From: Pterois miles
Lineage: Eukaryota; Chordata; Actinopteri; Perciformes; Scorpaenidae
NCBI GenBank assembly: GCA_947000775.1
Contig: CAMQGK010000416.1
Coordinates: forward strand, 1,680,001-1,744,000
Direction of reading: 5' to 3'
Length of the DNA stretch: 64,000 nt
In this document: one piece after another, positions 37,842 through 53,002 of the stretch
Layout of the letters: every line of letters begins with the position of its first letter
How positions within the stretch are numbered: position 1 is the first letter of the stretch
Notes under the pieces: generated by a model
The model's database searches: none
Seen by the model: only the letters and a program-made list of their open reading frames with translations
Told to the model about the DNA's origin: nothing
Position numbers and translations under genes: made by a program

Positions 37842-39021
37842 TGCTTGAAGTGGAAAAAAATACGTGCCAGCACTCCCCTTATTCACATCTTGGTGTGTGT
37901 AACGGCCGGTATCAGTAATCTCTGGTGACTTATTCCTATTCATTCATTATTTCTTTAAGCATGTTAAACCATGTCAGTCATAATCAGCTGTGGTTTTATT
38001 GTATATTATTATACTTGGGCTATACATCCTCTATAGTAGGCCTGTAATACTCCAATAATATTCCAACTGGAACATTATAGGGTTAAAGTGGTGTGTTTGT
38101 AGCGTTAATACTTTCTGTGTTATTTGTAGTATCACTCTCTAATATATTATAGAATGTCTGTAGCCTTCTATAAATCAGAAGAGCAGATTCAGAAAACTTT
38201 TCAAAAATGTTTCATTAACTATACTTGTTCACAAAAAAAGTTATGACAAACAGTTGTTATTTTTACTGAAAAGACATGAACATTGTATTGATAAATGACA
38301 GCACCGTTGTACTCACCCCCCCTCCACCGTGCCATGTGTCAGCACATCCAGACCCTGTATACTTTATTATATGTGATATATATGATTGGTCCTGATGATC
38401 TGATTCGGATGAGATGATAAAACATGCATACATGCATCTCTCTCCCTGCTGTTCCCAGAGTTTTAATTTCTCCGATTAGCTCCCAATCCCTCCACCAATC
38501 ACATTTCAGAATCCATCCACTATATTTATTAGAAATAGCCTAGTATCGCCGCCGCTTGTAATCATCAGTTTTAAATTACATGGCTACTTATTCCACATAT
38601 TTGTCAGTTGTGTCTAAACAGAGTTTAACGCAGATACACAGAGACAGACAGAGAAAGAGAGCGATGGATAGTGAACAGCAGAGGATCAGAATCGCTTGTT
38701 GACCAGTGTGGAGAAATGCACTTTTAATGTTAACAGCCAGGCTTCAACTCATGCAGCAGTTAACATAGTGCAGTGCTTCCGTTCCCTGCGTGAGGCCACG
38801 CTGTGCAAATATCACCATACTTGCGCTACGCCATTATGAATCACCATTACGAATGTTCCAGAGATCCTGATATAGAGAGGGCAGAGCAGAGTACCGGCAA
38901 CTTGTGAGAAGCTCCTGTGCACCTGAAAAAGTCACGATACGTCAAGGAGTAAAGTGTTGAAGTGCCAGTATAATATTGAAGTACTGTGTACCGCTTTGTA
39001 CTGGCCCACTTCCAACACTAC
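37842..39021. mobile_element. Putative hAT-like non-autonomous element
   Basis: The left end 'cagtgcttgaagtggaaaa' and right end 'ctggcccacttccaacacta' are imperfect inverted copies ('agtg.ttg.aagtgg'). The roughly 1.2 kb between has no transposase that I can read. An inner block (38150-38360) shares 'gagcagattcagaaaacttt' and a 'gataaatgacagcaccg..ctcacccccc' string with 53500-54230, so either one element is nested in the other or both carry the same inner repeat. Confidence 0.4.
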
Positions 39022-40806
39022 CTGCCACAAATACATTATCAAACACTTAGAATGTCCTTTATAGCTGCTTAAGACTGTATATTGTGTTATACTGGGTTAT
39101 AAACTAAAGGGTTAAAAGGGTTATTGGCAACCTCACAAACTCTACTAAATTTACAGTTTGGCCACTGTTGAGGAAAATTTAAATCCCACTGTATTGCATC
39201 CTTAACTCCAGTCTGTGATTTGCCGTCTTTTTCCATTAATCACATTGTAAAAACACTGTATTGTGTCAACAGTAGCCTTGTGTAGGCCAAAGCTTCTCCT
39301 CTCACATCCAGCTGATGCTCATGGACTTCCTTTGTCTCAGGCCACCACTTTTTTGCATAAGGTAATGAAGCAGAACTCACATGCCGACCGATCTGTGGGC
39401 CGTTTGGAAAGTAGGTAAAACACATCATGCATATCAAGAATAGAAATAAAGCCCTGCCAATGATTTCAAATCATATTCAAGTCATATTAAATGCAGTGTA
39501 TCCGTGCTATTGAAAATAAGACAGCTCGGTTCACATACACCCGTCCTCCATTTTTTTTTTTTTTTTTTTTTTTTTATATTTTTCACCTGGATCTTCGCCA
39601 TGCATTGAAATGATGTAGTTTTAAGACCATCAACAACTACAGGCCTTTGCTAAGTGCATTTACATACAGTACAGGTGGCTTCACAAATATGGGGAGATTT
39701 AAATGTTTTCATTTAAATGTAATTTTCATGCCCTGTTTGAATGGGAAATGCTATAATGATTCCAACAGACAGTGAGGGATTTATTTCCCCGTGATATTTG
39801 ATAAGTGAGCTCTGAGGATGAAAACAGAGGCCTGATCCTGCGGTCAACATGAACAACATCAGGCCATTTTCCAAATCATTAAGATGACTTCATTTGGTTT
39901 GTGAAATGAATAATTGCTTATGAGCTACTGTGGTGTCCTACTTTGGTATATTTATTATGATATCCTGGTACTGGTGGTTTGCATTTGGCTTAGCAGCTGT
40001 AATGTTCAACGTCGTACAATGTGGGCTTCTCTACATACGTCTGAGTTGAATGGGTTTAATTTAAGGCCCCAGCTTTCAGGTTGCTTGTGTTCATTCATAG
40101 TTATCAGTTATAGTTATCAGTATTATTTTATTCGTATGATGTCTCTATTTTGGTGTTTCACAATTTTGCTATGGTGTTTTTTTATTGTTTCTCCTTCTAT
40201 ACTAGACTCATTACTTTTAATTTTGTTGACTCTGCTATGGTTTTTTTAAATTTTCATCAATTTCAAGTGTTAGTCACTCATTACTACAATGATTTTGTTA
40301 TTGTAAAAAAAAAGTCTTGGGCAGTAAGCTATCACTGCCATGTAGTTTATTATTGTGTCTCCATCTTTGGTGGTAATTAGTACTTTAATTTAAATGTATT
40401 CATTTTTTACATTGCATCTTATGACTTATTGCTGGAAATATGGGGCAATAACTTTCTGACACTAGTGGCATGATCATGCAGAATATCCAGTCAGTATCTA
40501 ATAATTTTCCAAGTGAGTGCAGTTTGATTTTCTTTTAAAAAAGCTAATATTTAGCTTTTTTTCTTCTGGAAACAGCTGGGCACTGAAGATTTTATCAAAC
40601 ATTATTCTAGTGAGAGGAATGTTTGGGACTATTATCTCCAGTGGGTTAATTTACATTTGGTACTCTAGTGATTATCTGTGGCAGCAGGACTGGGTGTGGG
40701 TGCATGCGTGTGTTCGTGTGTTCATGGTAATAAAGGAATATGTCACCCAGTGCAGCACTATGGATGCTATAGGACATTATCAGGCCTGGTAGGCGGCCTC
40801 AGTACT

Positions 40807-40871
40807 CATCCATCCATCTATCCATCCATCCATCCATCCATCCATCATCCATCCATCCATCCATCCATCCA
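40807..40871. repeat. (CATC)n microsatellite
   Basis: About 65 bp of CATC tetranucleotide units with one phase slip near 40846. Confidence 0.96.
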
Positions 40872-40962
40872 GGCCAGAGGAGGTGCCAGTATTAATGCAG
40901 CAGGACATGCAGCTGTGCAGTCTGCTCCTGCATGCGCGCGGCTGCATCAATACACCAGAACA

Positions 40963-41408
<446 letters not shown>

Positions 41409-43549
41409 GATAGACACGGTGATGAAGCTTTTTCTACCTCTGTGTGATCAGGCTCACTCAACCACATCGGGCCATCCTGCCTTCATAGAGCCTGGCATGC
41501 CTACAGACCACCAGTGTACAAAATGCTGCTGTTTGTCTTCAGTCGCCTCAAATTTTTAACATGAAAGAAAACTCGAACAAGTTCACGCAGAGCCCCCTCC
41601 TCTCTTAATTTAGAGTTTGGTGTTTTCTCCCTGTCGAAGGGAGGTAGAGTCGGATGTGGCTCAGCATCCGCCTGATAACCCCCCTCCAGACGAGGCCAGG
41701 TCAGGGAGTGGAGGAGCACAGCCAAACTTCTGCTAGTCTTCAAAGTCTTCCGAGAGTCCCGAACAAGGAGAGGAGTGTCGGCTCTGACTCGGCCTTTTGT
41801 TTCCTGTCAGCCAAATTTAGTAGAAGGTTGGCCCTCAATGAATTAAATCCAGAAAAGAAAAAAAGGACACTGGTCACAAAATCAAAGGATTCTCTCTCAG
41901 TGAAATGTCACTGTCGGAACGTAATCTGTGAAAAAGATTAAGAGTGAAATATTTAAATGGTCAGCTCCGGGGGAAGTCTTTTTGTCCCTATAGTCACCAG
42001 AGTTGTGTGAGGATTTAGCTTCAAAATGCCTGAGAGTGATACATTTGGGATTTGCAAGCAGACAAACTATTGCACACTTATCCCATCTCCACACAGTCTG
42101 ACTTTAATACAGATAAATGAAAATCCAAATGGAAAGATTGTCACACAAAACAAAACACCAGCCTTTGACCAAATCCTGCTGATAACATTTTCAAGCGAAT
42201 GCAGATGGAGTGCAGACGAGGTAACGAGAAAGACAACAGCAAGCAAATGAATGAGACCCTGTGACCTGCTGCAGATGTGCCCTCAGATTACTGTAATACG
42301 TACTGTATGAGCCAGCCCAGCGCCAGAGCCATTGTCTTACAGAGCCTCACTGAGACCGGAGATAGAAAGGGGCTTTAAGAATGGACAGCATCACATGGCA
42401 GCAAGACTAAACCATTTGCACAAATCACCTCACTTGGCTCCTGTTTTAATGGCCCAGGCGGAGCTGCTATTAGGGCCAGCGGGTTAAGAGATGAATGTGT
42501 GAACGATTATTCTCTGGGAGTGGGGTCGTCGCCCCCACAGGTCGATTATGCTCGCTCTTTTCCCCTCTCTCTCCTTCCTCTTTCTCTGTCTCTTCTCAGT
42601 GACACACCCACTCACAGCCTTACACCCCTTTTACTCCACTGACCCATGTTTAACTTGTGTTTCCCAACATGCCTCTGACCTGTGTGGGATTCTCCTCCAA
42701 CAAACCTGCGTCACATTACTGGTGGCTGGTCGTCTACCATGTGGTCAAAACTGTTTCCTGACAACTCAACACGGTGGACAGTTTTCTCAACATGGCGTTA
42801 TTCCTTTGTGTTATTCTAAGCAGTGTGCAATTTGACATTTCCACTAAAGTTTAAATGTATACATATCAATATAACAATATATATATGTGTTTTTTATCAG
42901 CAATTTTTCCTGATTTAAAAAAAAACTCATCAATCATTGAACACTTCAAGTTATTTTATTTTTGCAAATGTATTTTTTGAAAAATACCTCATCTTTATTC
43001 CTTGAAACTGAATGACAGATGGGATGGGCATTTTATTTCCATATTTGAGTACTTGTGTTAAATTATTATAGTACTCAAGTTCTCACAAAAAATCAGCAGC
43101 AGAGTCATTAGAGCTGCATGTCTATAGGACAGCGGTCCTCGACTCCTAATTCTGAATGAAATGGCAAATGATGATTACTATGATTCTGCATTTGTCGTAA
43201 TAGCTACTTTACCTGCACTTTGCAGATGAGTCCTCAGTTTCACTGCACTTTCCTCATTACATTGCACAGTATCTTCTCAGCTATCGTAGTTGTTGTTGCC
43301 ATGATTGAGGCTTGTGTTCCAGCTCAACAATCCTCCTTCCACACAGCTCACCAGAAGTGTCTCCAGTCACCATGTCTGTGGTGGGCTGGCTAATCTTCTC
43401 CTGGTGGCATCACAGCAGCACAAGCTAACACTGCTAGCAAAGGGTGATGACTTTTCTCCTTGTGCTTAATGGTTAATGATCAAACATGTTCTATGATATA
43501 GAAGGTTAGTATTACATATTGTAGCTTGCACTGCACATTCATTTCTAGG

Positions 43550-43551
<2 letters not shown>

Positions 43552-43583
<32 letters not shown>
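43552..43583. repeat. (TA)n microsatellite
   Basis: About 32 bp of TA. Confidence 0.95.
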
Positions 43584-43590
<7 letters not shown>

Positions 43591-43678
43591 AGAAAATGGT
43601 TTGAAAGCTCATTTATTGAATACTGTAACTGTTTTAACTAATTTTTTTACAGTATTTTTAACTTCACAACAAAAAAAT

Positions 43679-44593
43679 GTCAGGTGGCAACAAATATTTT
43701 TAAAAATATATATCGTTCTAATCTTTATTTTAAGATTAATTCTTTGGCAACTATCCCTTAGGGTGTCTACACTAGGTAGCACATTATTATTTTATCATTG
43801 TGGTTGTTTTTTAAAATAATTTAGGATTTTTGCATTCTGTACGTCAGGTTTTAAGAGTCGTTAACATCCAATTTTACATTTAAAGACAGGAAAATAATTA
43901 CACAAATACACAAATTCCTCTATTTAGTAAAATAACCACACACATAACATCTAGAAACCATTTGTTCACTAATAATTCTAATTTATTGATTTAAATTGGT
44001 TGCACCACCTGACAACATTAGTTACGACATGAAATATGCTGAAAGAAAATGCATTTTCATGTCAAATAGTAAGTTTTCTTAAATGGAGACTTAAACCTAA
44101 CCTTAACCCATGAAAACCACTTCACATAAGATTACATTTGATACAATACTACAGCAACAATGAAGAATCATTTAACAAAACTGGAGCATTTTCCAGTGTT
44201 GAGTCAACACTGGTAGAAAATATCTCAGTTTGGTGTATTTAAGTATTCCCAGTCTGAATGCATCAGCCGTGTGGGCCGTGAATTGAGGCTCTGGCTCTGC
44301 AAATTCTAACAAATTCCCATTGGAGAATGTGAAAGTTGAAATATAATAATAACTGGAAAATGAACTGTTGTGTTGTGTCTAGATGTATTACCTCTCTTTG
44401 CTAGATGTGCTTCCCCTGCAGCTGGATCATTGTTAATGCCGCCCTGTGTCGTGCTGATTTTTCTTTAGTTGATAGTGGAATCTAAAATGTACAAATTATC
44501 ATATAAATGTTTTAAAGTATGTAATATCTTTAAATGTAAAACTAGTAAACATTTTAGAAGTTCCATGGATAACTATGGAGCTTTGAATAGCTT

Positions 44594-44649
<56 letters not shown>

Positions 44650-45233
44650 ACAGTCCTTTGAGATTAGATGCAATACCTCACTATTGCTACTAATCTCAAA
44701 TTAAACAGGCTTCTGTTTGGATGCTTGCGCTAGCTTCTACCCTTGTCATCAAACAGACCATTTAAAAAAAAAAAATAAAGAGTTTTATATAAAATAACAT
44801 TTTTCTAGTTTTACATTGGTTGTACTACCTGACATGGAAAGTGTACCAGCCTGCATATGAGTTGAAAGTAGTTATTTTTATCAGTATTTGACGGAGCTCT
44901 ACAAAAGTTTAGTCCCAAGGGTCACTAGGGTCCTCTGGCTGCTGCAACATCCTGTTTACAGCTATTGTCTCTTCACTTCAAAATAAAAGTCCAATGTTTA
45001 TGGTTGCGCCACATTGACATTGAGGGAATGTAAATTGCTGGACAAAATTTTTTCAGTTATTTTAAAAGCTTTGAAACTATTGATGTTTGAAAAAAAAAAA
45101 AAAACATTATCCAAAAGACTTCAAACATCAAATAATGCCAGAGTGTTTTATTTTGAGTTTATCATTATTAAAATAACATTTTTAATAGTTTTCTTAGTCT
45201 GCTCACTTGCTCGGACAGTTGCACCACCTGACA
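43679..45233. repeat. Recurring 'gttgcaccacctgaca' motif
   Basis: The motif occurs at 43999-44014 (exact core), 44819-44834 ('ggttgtactacctgaca'), 45002-45018 ('ggttgcgccacattgaca') and 45218-45233 (exact core), and in reverse orientation at 43679-43692. The words before it are also alike ('ttaaattggttg', 'tttacattggttg', 'gtttatggttg'). This suggests a diverged repeated unit, but the spacing is irregular (about 820, 183 and 216 bp). The core contains an E-box-like CACCTG. Confidence 0.5.
44596..44646. repeat. (TA)n microsatellite
   Basis: About 50 bp of TA, with cruciform potential. It lies inside the 43.7-45.2 kb block with the recurring motif. Confidence 0.96.
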
Positions 45234-47504
45234 TCTTCAGGGTTTGAGAGGCCAAAACATAAAAGAATACAATTATTTGAATTTACTGAAAAAATGTATA
45301 AACATAAATAGGTTGTTTAGAATAAAGTGATAGATGTCATGAATAGATTAAATATACATTTTTTAAATAATGGATTTGGACATAAAAATATGTCATTGAC
45401 CCATATATAGTGATTACTGTACTTTGAAGGAATACTGAATCGAGTCTTAAGTTATTAAATCATACCCAGATTTATCAGAATGAAAATATTGTATGAAATA
45501 TTGCTGGTTGGATAATGCAACTCAGAGGATGTGGTGTAGTCTGTCATGCCATGTTTCATTGTAGCCAATTAGAAATGCTTAATCAACACATAGATCTGTA
45601 AGAAGAATTAATGTTTTTGGTTTTGTTTTTTAGTATAAATTTTCAGCACTATGGGAAAACATCCCTTTTTAAAAGAGAGCCTTTCATGCCTTTTTGCTTG
45701 TCCCCTTTCCTTCAGTGTGCCTCCACAGAAACATTGCTCCTGAAACGCCTCAGTTGAAATCACTTTGCCTAGATGCCAGTTTGGCACACCCTTGAACAAA
45801 AATGATAAAGCATTTTGTGAATATTAAAGCGTGTAGACTACCAACTACAACTACAAATGTGCACCTGAAAATAAGCATAATAGGTCGTCTTTATGATGAT
45901 TCTTTGGGACAGACTGGAACTATAGGGAGAGAACAAGGAGGATGACATGCAACAAAGGTGAAAATGAATCAGGCATGTTGCAATTACCTGGCCTATATCT
46001 TAGACCACTAAGTCTCAGGGACCCCCTTCATTCACATGCTGCCAAGTCCAAGCCAAGTCCCATCCTCCATTAGATGGAGCATAGTGGAGGTACAAAGGGT
46101 CAGATGTTGCTGCTGTCACTGTTGCTGTATCCACCATCACACCAGAATGGGAGGGTCAGGCTTTCTGCTATTGACAGTGATCCACAGAGAGCACAGCATG
46201 CACAGCATACCGTCAGACAGCTGATCGCTGGTCCCACCTTGACCTAATTTCATTAAGTAAGTAACCAGCACAGTTCTGAACCTGACCTGAAGTTTGGCTG
46301 TCTGCACAAGATGCTTGACATGAGACACTTGCACACTCACACACTCACATATGCTTGTTGTTTAATTGTAGGGAAAGCAGCATTTGTGTTTAGAGATGTC
46401 AATTTTGAGTTTGAGTGACACTGTGTCACTGTGAAGATCTTCTGAGGATACTGTAGTTTATACTATGTTCTATACTGTAATGCTAATGAAACTTAAATTG
46501 TCTCCTTCAGTATGTGCACACTACAGTCATTCTACTGTAAAAACCTAATTATTCAAGTTTAAACTTTTCAGTTACTGTTATGTAGTTATTGCTATTATTA
46601 TTGCTATACTTTATATATACAGGGCCACAATGTGCCCTGCATAAAAGGATGAATGTGAAGAGTAGACTTAAGATGAGTTTTAAATGGAGTCCTCTGCGAG
46701 CCAGAATGCTTCCAGCATTCATTTTGACTTGGTGTTTAGTTTTTCTTCAAGTGCTACTTCCATCAATTCCCATCACTCTGTTAGCCACCAACAATAAATT
46801 CCACTAACAATAAGTTCCAAGAAAGTAGGAAGGAGAAATTCAAAGTGGCATCTTGTAAACCCCTAAGCCTACTTGGCCTTTGCTAACCCCATGGAGATCT
46901 CCCCGCATCCGTCCATCACTCTCCCATTGGAGTCCATCCATTTACCCAGCTGGAGGCCCAGAGCGGGTCTCAGCAGGTCCGATAGGCTCAGCCGCTCTGC
47001 AACTCTTTGATAAGTGGCAGTTTACCAGGGGCCTCCATTACACCAACCGGCATGTTCATTTCTCAACTTGCACTCCAGGAGTAAGACATTCCAGGGCAAA
47101 TTGTTGCTCCCTGTCTCCCAGAGGAACATTTTTCTACACATCCATGTACCAAGACTAATTGAAGACTATGTGCTATCGTTGGGAGGGCCTGGGCGGATGC
47201 AGCGAAAGCGATAAAATAAAGAAGTGCTGCAGAGTGCTTTGGTTGGCCGGAGATTCTGTTTTTCATGACTGGGGAGGTTGGCTGGCGGGGACAGAGTTCA
47301 GTCTCATCGGACCTTTATTGCTGTAGGGAAAAGGCTTATTTACTGTAAACTGTTTACGGAGCTCTGTCACTATCTCTGGACATGCAGAATAAACACAGGA
47401 ACACACTCCCACTCCTAATGTCTTGTAAACATTAGAAACACGCACAGAGTCACAGATAGACAGAAATATACCCTGAAAAAGACACTACGCTCTGGATGAT
47501 TCTT

Positions 47505-47539
<35 letters not shown>
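47505..47539. repeat. (CA)n microsatellite
   Basis: About 35 bp of CA. Confidence 0.95.
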
Positions 47540-47541
<2 letters not shown>

Positions 47542-50500
47542 ATACACACATTCATACACTGTGTACTGGTTAACATAATCACAGTGAACACACATTTGCC
47601 CACACGCACATTCAAAAGACAATGCCATAAATACACACTCGCACTAAAAAAAGAAGTTGCATGCAAACACACAACTTCTTGTCTTAATGCCTGAGTGCTG
47701 TTAGTTTTACTGGGGTCCTCTGTTGTTATAGACATTGGATAAACTCCTCATACTAAAACTTTCTCAATCTCAACAATCAGAACTGTTTCCCATCGTTTTT
47801 CATGTCGTATTTACATGGTTGGATTCAGACCTTCATGTTTCTGCACATGTACCCGATCCCTTTAAAGTTAAGGGAGGAAAAAAAAAAAAAAAAAAAACAT
47901 GACAGATGTCTGAAGAAAAAAAACAAAGTCTGTGGACATGCTGCATCTGCCAAATATATGGTATCACACTTTACAGAGCAGCTTGAGCAGATGAATCATC
48001 AAGCCATCCCGCAGGTTTTCAAATCCATCTTAGCGCACAGACATTCTGTTTCCTGCCTCGTATGTGTTGTGCACTTAAACAGACACGTCAAAAAGTATGT
48101 AATGTGAAAAGTGTGTTTGCTCAAGTGTGCTAGTTTAATAATGTTTTTTCCGTCTATCTCTGTATCCCCCTCCCCCCCACCCCCTTCACTCTCCCCCACC
48201 CCCTCTCATGAAGACCCTACCTCTTTGGGGCGGGATGTTTTGCCATTAAAACTCCATGGTGAGTTTTGCTTCTCCCCTCCTTGGCTCCCTCGGCAGCATG
48301 CAACTGTATACTCCGCCACAGCACAACGCCTCCTTTACCTCTCATTTGTCTCCTGGTATATTTTCAACACATTCTGCAGAGTCTGTGCAGTCATTTTTCA
48401 TGGGGGAAATCCAGAGAGGAGTGTTTGCTATTTTCTCATCTTTGTTTTTTGTTGCCTTTTTTTTAATTTTTGCAAATCCTTCAGTTGTTCTGTTTGTGTT
48501 GAGCTTTCGTAGTAGGATGATTCAACATGTTGTGTTAAAGCTACTACAGTATTAAAGTGAACAGAGGAATGGGTGAATTACAGTTATTGTTGCATATTTT
48601 AATGAATGTCTGGCCTTTTTATAAGAAAGGCTGCAAACATAAAAAAACTGGCTGCTCTAAGTCTTTATCATAAGTGGTAGTCCAGGGGACATATTGTATT
48701 GTAGGACTTTAGGGAAATGCCAGAGCACTTCTTGTTTGGTTGCTGTGTGGTGTCTTTGAAACCACCCACTAGAGCCACACACTAGAAAATGACATCTCTT
48801 TCTTCTCTTCTTTTTTTTCTCTCTGTTTAAACCCTCCATGACGTTTTTTTTTCAAGAATAACGCCTTTGTGTAAAACACGTTGTTCAAATTTTCTTGTAG
48901 CCCTCTTTGGTTAGAAAAAACATTTCTCCATCGGATGTGCGTTTGCACGCAGTAATTATGCCGTGGCATATTCTGGTTATTGTGAACAGATTGGGTAGAA
49001 ATTGTGTACTCCTCTACTACAAAATGTATTTTGCAAAGGACTACAGGTGAACCAAATACTAAAACTAAACTTTCAAAATGTTCAGTGCAACAGTGGGTCA
49101 GATCATTATGTGTAATGTGAAAGAGGTCACTCAAAGTGATGAACCCACAGAGAATCATCACCGGAGTGCTTTGCAACTTTACTGTTGTTGTTAACTCTTA
49201 TTGCTCTCAGCTGCCTTGTTTCCAGCCACAGTTGGCAACTGCTTTCACCAAAACGAGATACTGATCAACTCTAATGAAAACTTTAATATTCTGAATGTCA
49301 ACCAATGTCTTGCAAATTTACAATAAGCACTGCAATAATGAGGTAGCCTGGTCTCAGACCTCTGAATTGCTGCCCACATCTCCAGTGTTTAAATTAGTAT
49401 GACACTCACTGACGGCTGTTTGCACTGAAAAACCACTGAGCCAGTCAGAGCTTTGGAGAATAAGCAAAAGCAAAATCTAACGAAATCATGCAGGTTCATC
49501 GGAAACTCCGGACGGACTGAGACTGAACTTCACTTTCGCTAAGATTCAACTGTTAGGGCACAACATCTTCAAGGAACTTTTTCTTATAGGGAGCTAAATC
49601 CACGTCTTTTTTCAAAGCTGTCTCGTGAAATCAGATGCTTACAAGCTTTTAAAAGAAGCCCCATTATGACGGAGTCACTTATGGAGAGATGATTGAGTGG
49701 CTCACTGAAGTGAACTTTTTCCTTCCCGGCTCCCTGCTCTCCAGCTCCTCCCTGTTGACTCCATTCACTTTAGAAAATGAATAGCATGTGGTGCCTTCCT
49801 CAAGTCTTGGGTTTCCTCTTTTGTTGTGGGTAGTCACTCATACTTTTTAATTGAAGCTTTTTTCTTTCTGTCTTCATCCACCTCCCACTTAATCTAGGCC
49901 CTTAGTGATTTCAGAGCGTATACTTTTCAAAGGTACACATCATTAGCATCGGAATCTTGACCCTCAGAATAACCGCCTTCCGCTCAAATCTGAGCTAGTT
50001 AGACCTATATTGTTTCTCTAATAGTGTATGTCTTGAGACGTGAGCTATGACAGTCCATTTGCCAATATCTGCTTACCCAGAGTTCAGCCCTCATTTTATT
50101 TCCTTTTCGAGGATACCATGGCCTGTATCATGCCTTCTCAAATTTCAATTTCAGGTTCTCAGCATGTATTTAACACCAATTTTGTGGGTTCACTCTCCAC
50201 GATTTTGACCAAATACATGGACTTACACCAATTTAATTAATTTTATTTGCACCATCTGACTCCAAAGACTATTTAATAAATTTGCATGTCTAGTGTAGCA
50301 GCCATGGAGTACAGGGTATGGATCGGATAAAAAAAGTTTTAGTTTCCACGGTGATGGCCACTCTCCAGTGTTCACTGAGTTTCCCCAGTGGTTGTCATTA
50401 GTGCTGTGTGTTCGACACAGCCCCAAGGCTGCCTCTTTTCCAAGGGCTGTTGTAAAATAATAAATGCGATGTTGAAGGATGTGTCCTCCACATGACTGCC

Positions 50501-51443
50501 CTCTCTCTGTTCCTCTCTCTGTCTTTCTTTCCCTTCCTGGTACCGTCTCATTTGCTGATTTGAATGAACCATATGGCCCAGAATCAGTGCAACAGCCGTA
50601 CAGCTCTTTGTCACAGGATGGCCAGCTCAAGTGAGCTCTATCATATTTGTTTACTTCGAGAGCCCCTGAAAAAGCTGCCACTGGACTTCCATCCCCCCTC
50701 AGAGGCGCCTCACGTCGGCCCAGGGAATAGTAATGTGAAGGGACTTTGATGGTTCATGTCGCAGATTGAATTATGCCCTTGAGGAAAAGCTATTAGCTCA
50801 GTCAGAAGTCCTCATTTGTTAAATTAAAAGTGGAAATGACATGAGTAGTCTTCAGTGAATTAAAGTTGCAAAGAAAATGGATTCCACTCCCTGCTAAAGG
50901 CCAATCGCACAAAACTAAATCTTGTGGAGGGAGAATAAAAGAGATGTGCAGTTTGTTTAGTGACAACCCCCCATTCCCTTTTAGTATAATTGTCTCACAA
51001 TTTCTTGATATTGGTTTACTTATTGTCGTAACTTAGTGCCATTATCCGACCCACTCCCCGACCACTGGTCCATTCACTGCCGTCCTCCATATGGAGAGCA
51101 GAATAAGGCCCCTTCCTGCTGGAGCTCTGCCTCTCTGTCGTAAGGGCAGAAACCTCAACACTTTTAAGCCACTTCAAGTGAGATCAAGAGGAAAAGGATG
51201 ATTTAAAACACAGATGAATAAACTTTAGTGGTCACTGCACCCAGAGGAGACGGGAACTGAGCTGTGATCTCTGGTCCTGTTGGCAGGCTCGGCACTGGCT
51301 GAGGCCTCTTCAAAGAGGCCCAAATCCAGCTCATCAGCTACGAGACCACTGTGGGGAGCCAGTGTTATAGCTTGCTGTCACTGACTTACAAGTATACTAG
51401 TATTGGTGCGTGTGTGTGATTATATGTGTATGGACTTTGTTGT

Positions 51444-51447
<4 letters not shown>

Positions 51448-51509
<62 letters not shown>
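51448..51509. repeat. (TA)n microsatellite
   Basis: About 62 bp of uninterrupted TA, preceded by a short GT-rich stretch. Confidence 0.96.
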
Positions 51510-51512
<3 letters not shown>

Positions 51513-53002
51513 GTGTGTGAGGTCAGACAGCCCTAATGGTTCCAAATAATAAGCTGTACTGTACTTTGTTGCTGCTTTTTCATTCATCCTTTAAGAAAAC
51601 CACTTCACATTTAAACAATGTCTTCCCTTGATTTATTATTCAACTTCAATTTGCATCCAAAGTCAACATGAAGACTACGAGGAGGTTAGAATATCTTCTA
51701 GTACGCCGTGTAAGTCGCTCTGCGGTGTATGCGTCAGCCCCAAGCTCTCACCCTTGAAAACCAACATCAGCTTGCTCTGAAATAGGATTTGTGTTTCCTG
51801 GGTTATTGAAACCAGTGAACCACTGGGCCTTACAGGGTTTAACATATTTTCCAGCAATGGGAGAGATGGAACACCAGTGTTTTTCAGCAGTTAAACACCT
51901 CACCAAAAAAGAGCTTCAGCTCCGCAGGACCACACAGGCCAAATTGGGATGAACACAAGTTACATGGTGTCTCTATCCCCTTACCATTTTACATTCTTTG
52001 AACCATTTTCACTTTAATGGATCACAGTTCTTGAAAGTGTATACATATCTTAAAAGGTTTATGTCCATTTTCATTTAATTACCATTTTATTTTCCTTTAA
52101 ATCCACCTTAATCTAATCCAGGATTGTTGAAATTGAAAGGCAGAACAAAGGGAAACTGCAGTAATAGAAACACAACTCATAGCTAGTTGATAGTTAACTG
52201 AGCTTGTTTGATAAATGCCTTATTTTCTGGATGCACTGATAAACAAAGGAAGAGGAGACAAGGGCGCTCTGAGTTAGCCAACACAGTATCCTGAGTGTGA
52301 CTTTATCTCCCCTTCCATCTCTCTTTCACAGACCAGGCTTACTGTGGACATTTAGTTATTCAGCCTTCTCCCCTTAACGCAGCATTAATAAATACAATCT
52401 ACAAAACTTGTATAGAGGCCTTTCTTATGACTACCTTCACCACTTCCTATTTCCTGATCCCTCTTTCACACGGTGTTGGTCAAACAAAGACATCAACATC
52501 CCCTTGCATCCCAGGGAGTAATTTATGAGGTGCTGACAGTCTGAAGGGAGGCAACAGAAAGAGAGTTTTACCAGCAACAGCTTTCAGCACCTAGCTCTGT
52601 GAAAGTTAGTTGAACTGCTGGACTCACCATCTGCCTCTACAAGCATTACTGTTCAACTACAGTCTTTACAACAATGTTTTACATTGTTATTTAATTTCTA
52701 CACTCATCTTCCTCTGAGGCAGACGTATGGATACGGATATGGTATGGATGTTGTTATTCAGCACCAACCAACTTCAACTTCAAGCTGCACACCTTCCACA
52801 GTGGAGGGTTATCTGGTCATTGTCACAGGACAGGATAGGAAAGTAATATCAGCAGCATTTTAGACCTCCAGATAGCCCTATAGACCAATTAATGCAATGG
52901 TTGCCGTGATTTCAACACTTCAACACAATGAGAGCTCAAGCTGCTGTTTTTTCCCGTTTCTATGGTCCTTTTCTTTGTGTTTGTGTGAGATTTCATGTTT
53001 AA

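Noticed and set aside
43552..51509. Direct repeats as a possible CRISPR-like array or centromeric satellite
   Set aside because: The arrays are simple TA microsatellites, and the 16-bp motif recurs at irregular spacing without uniform spacers. The DNA is eukaryotic.
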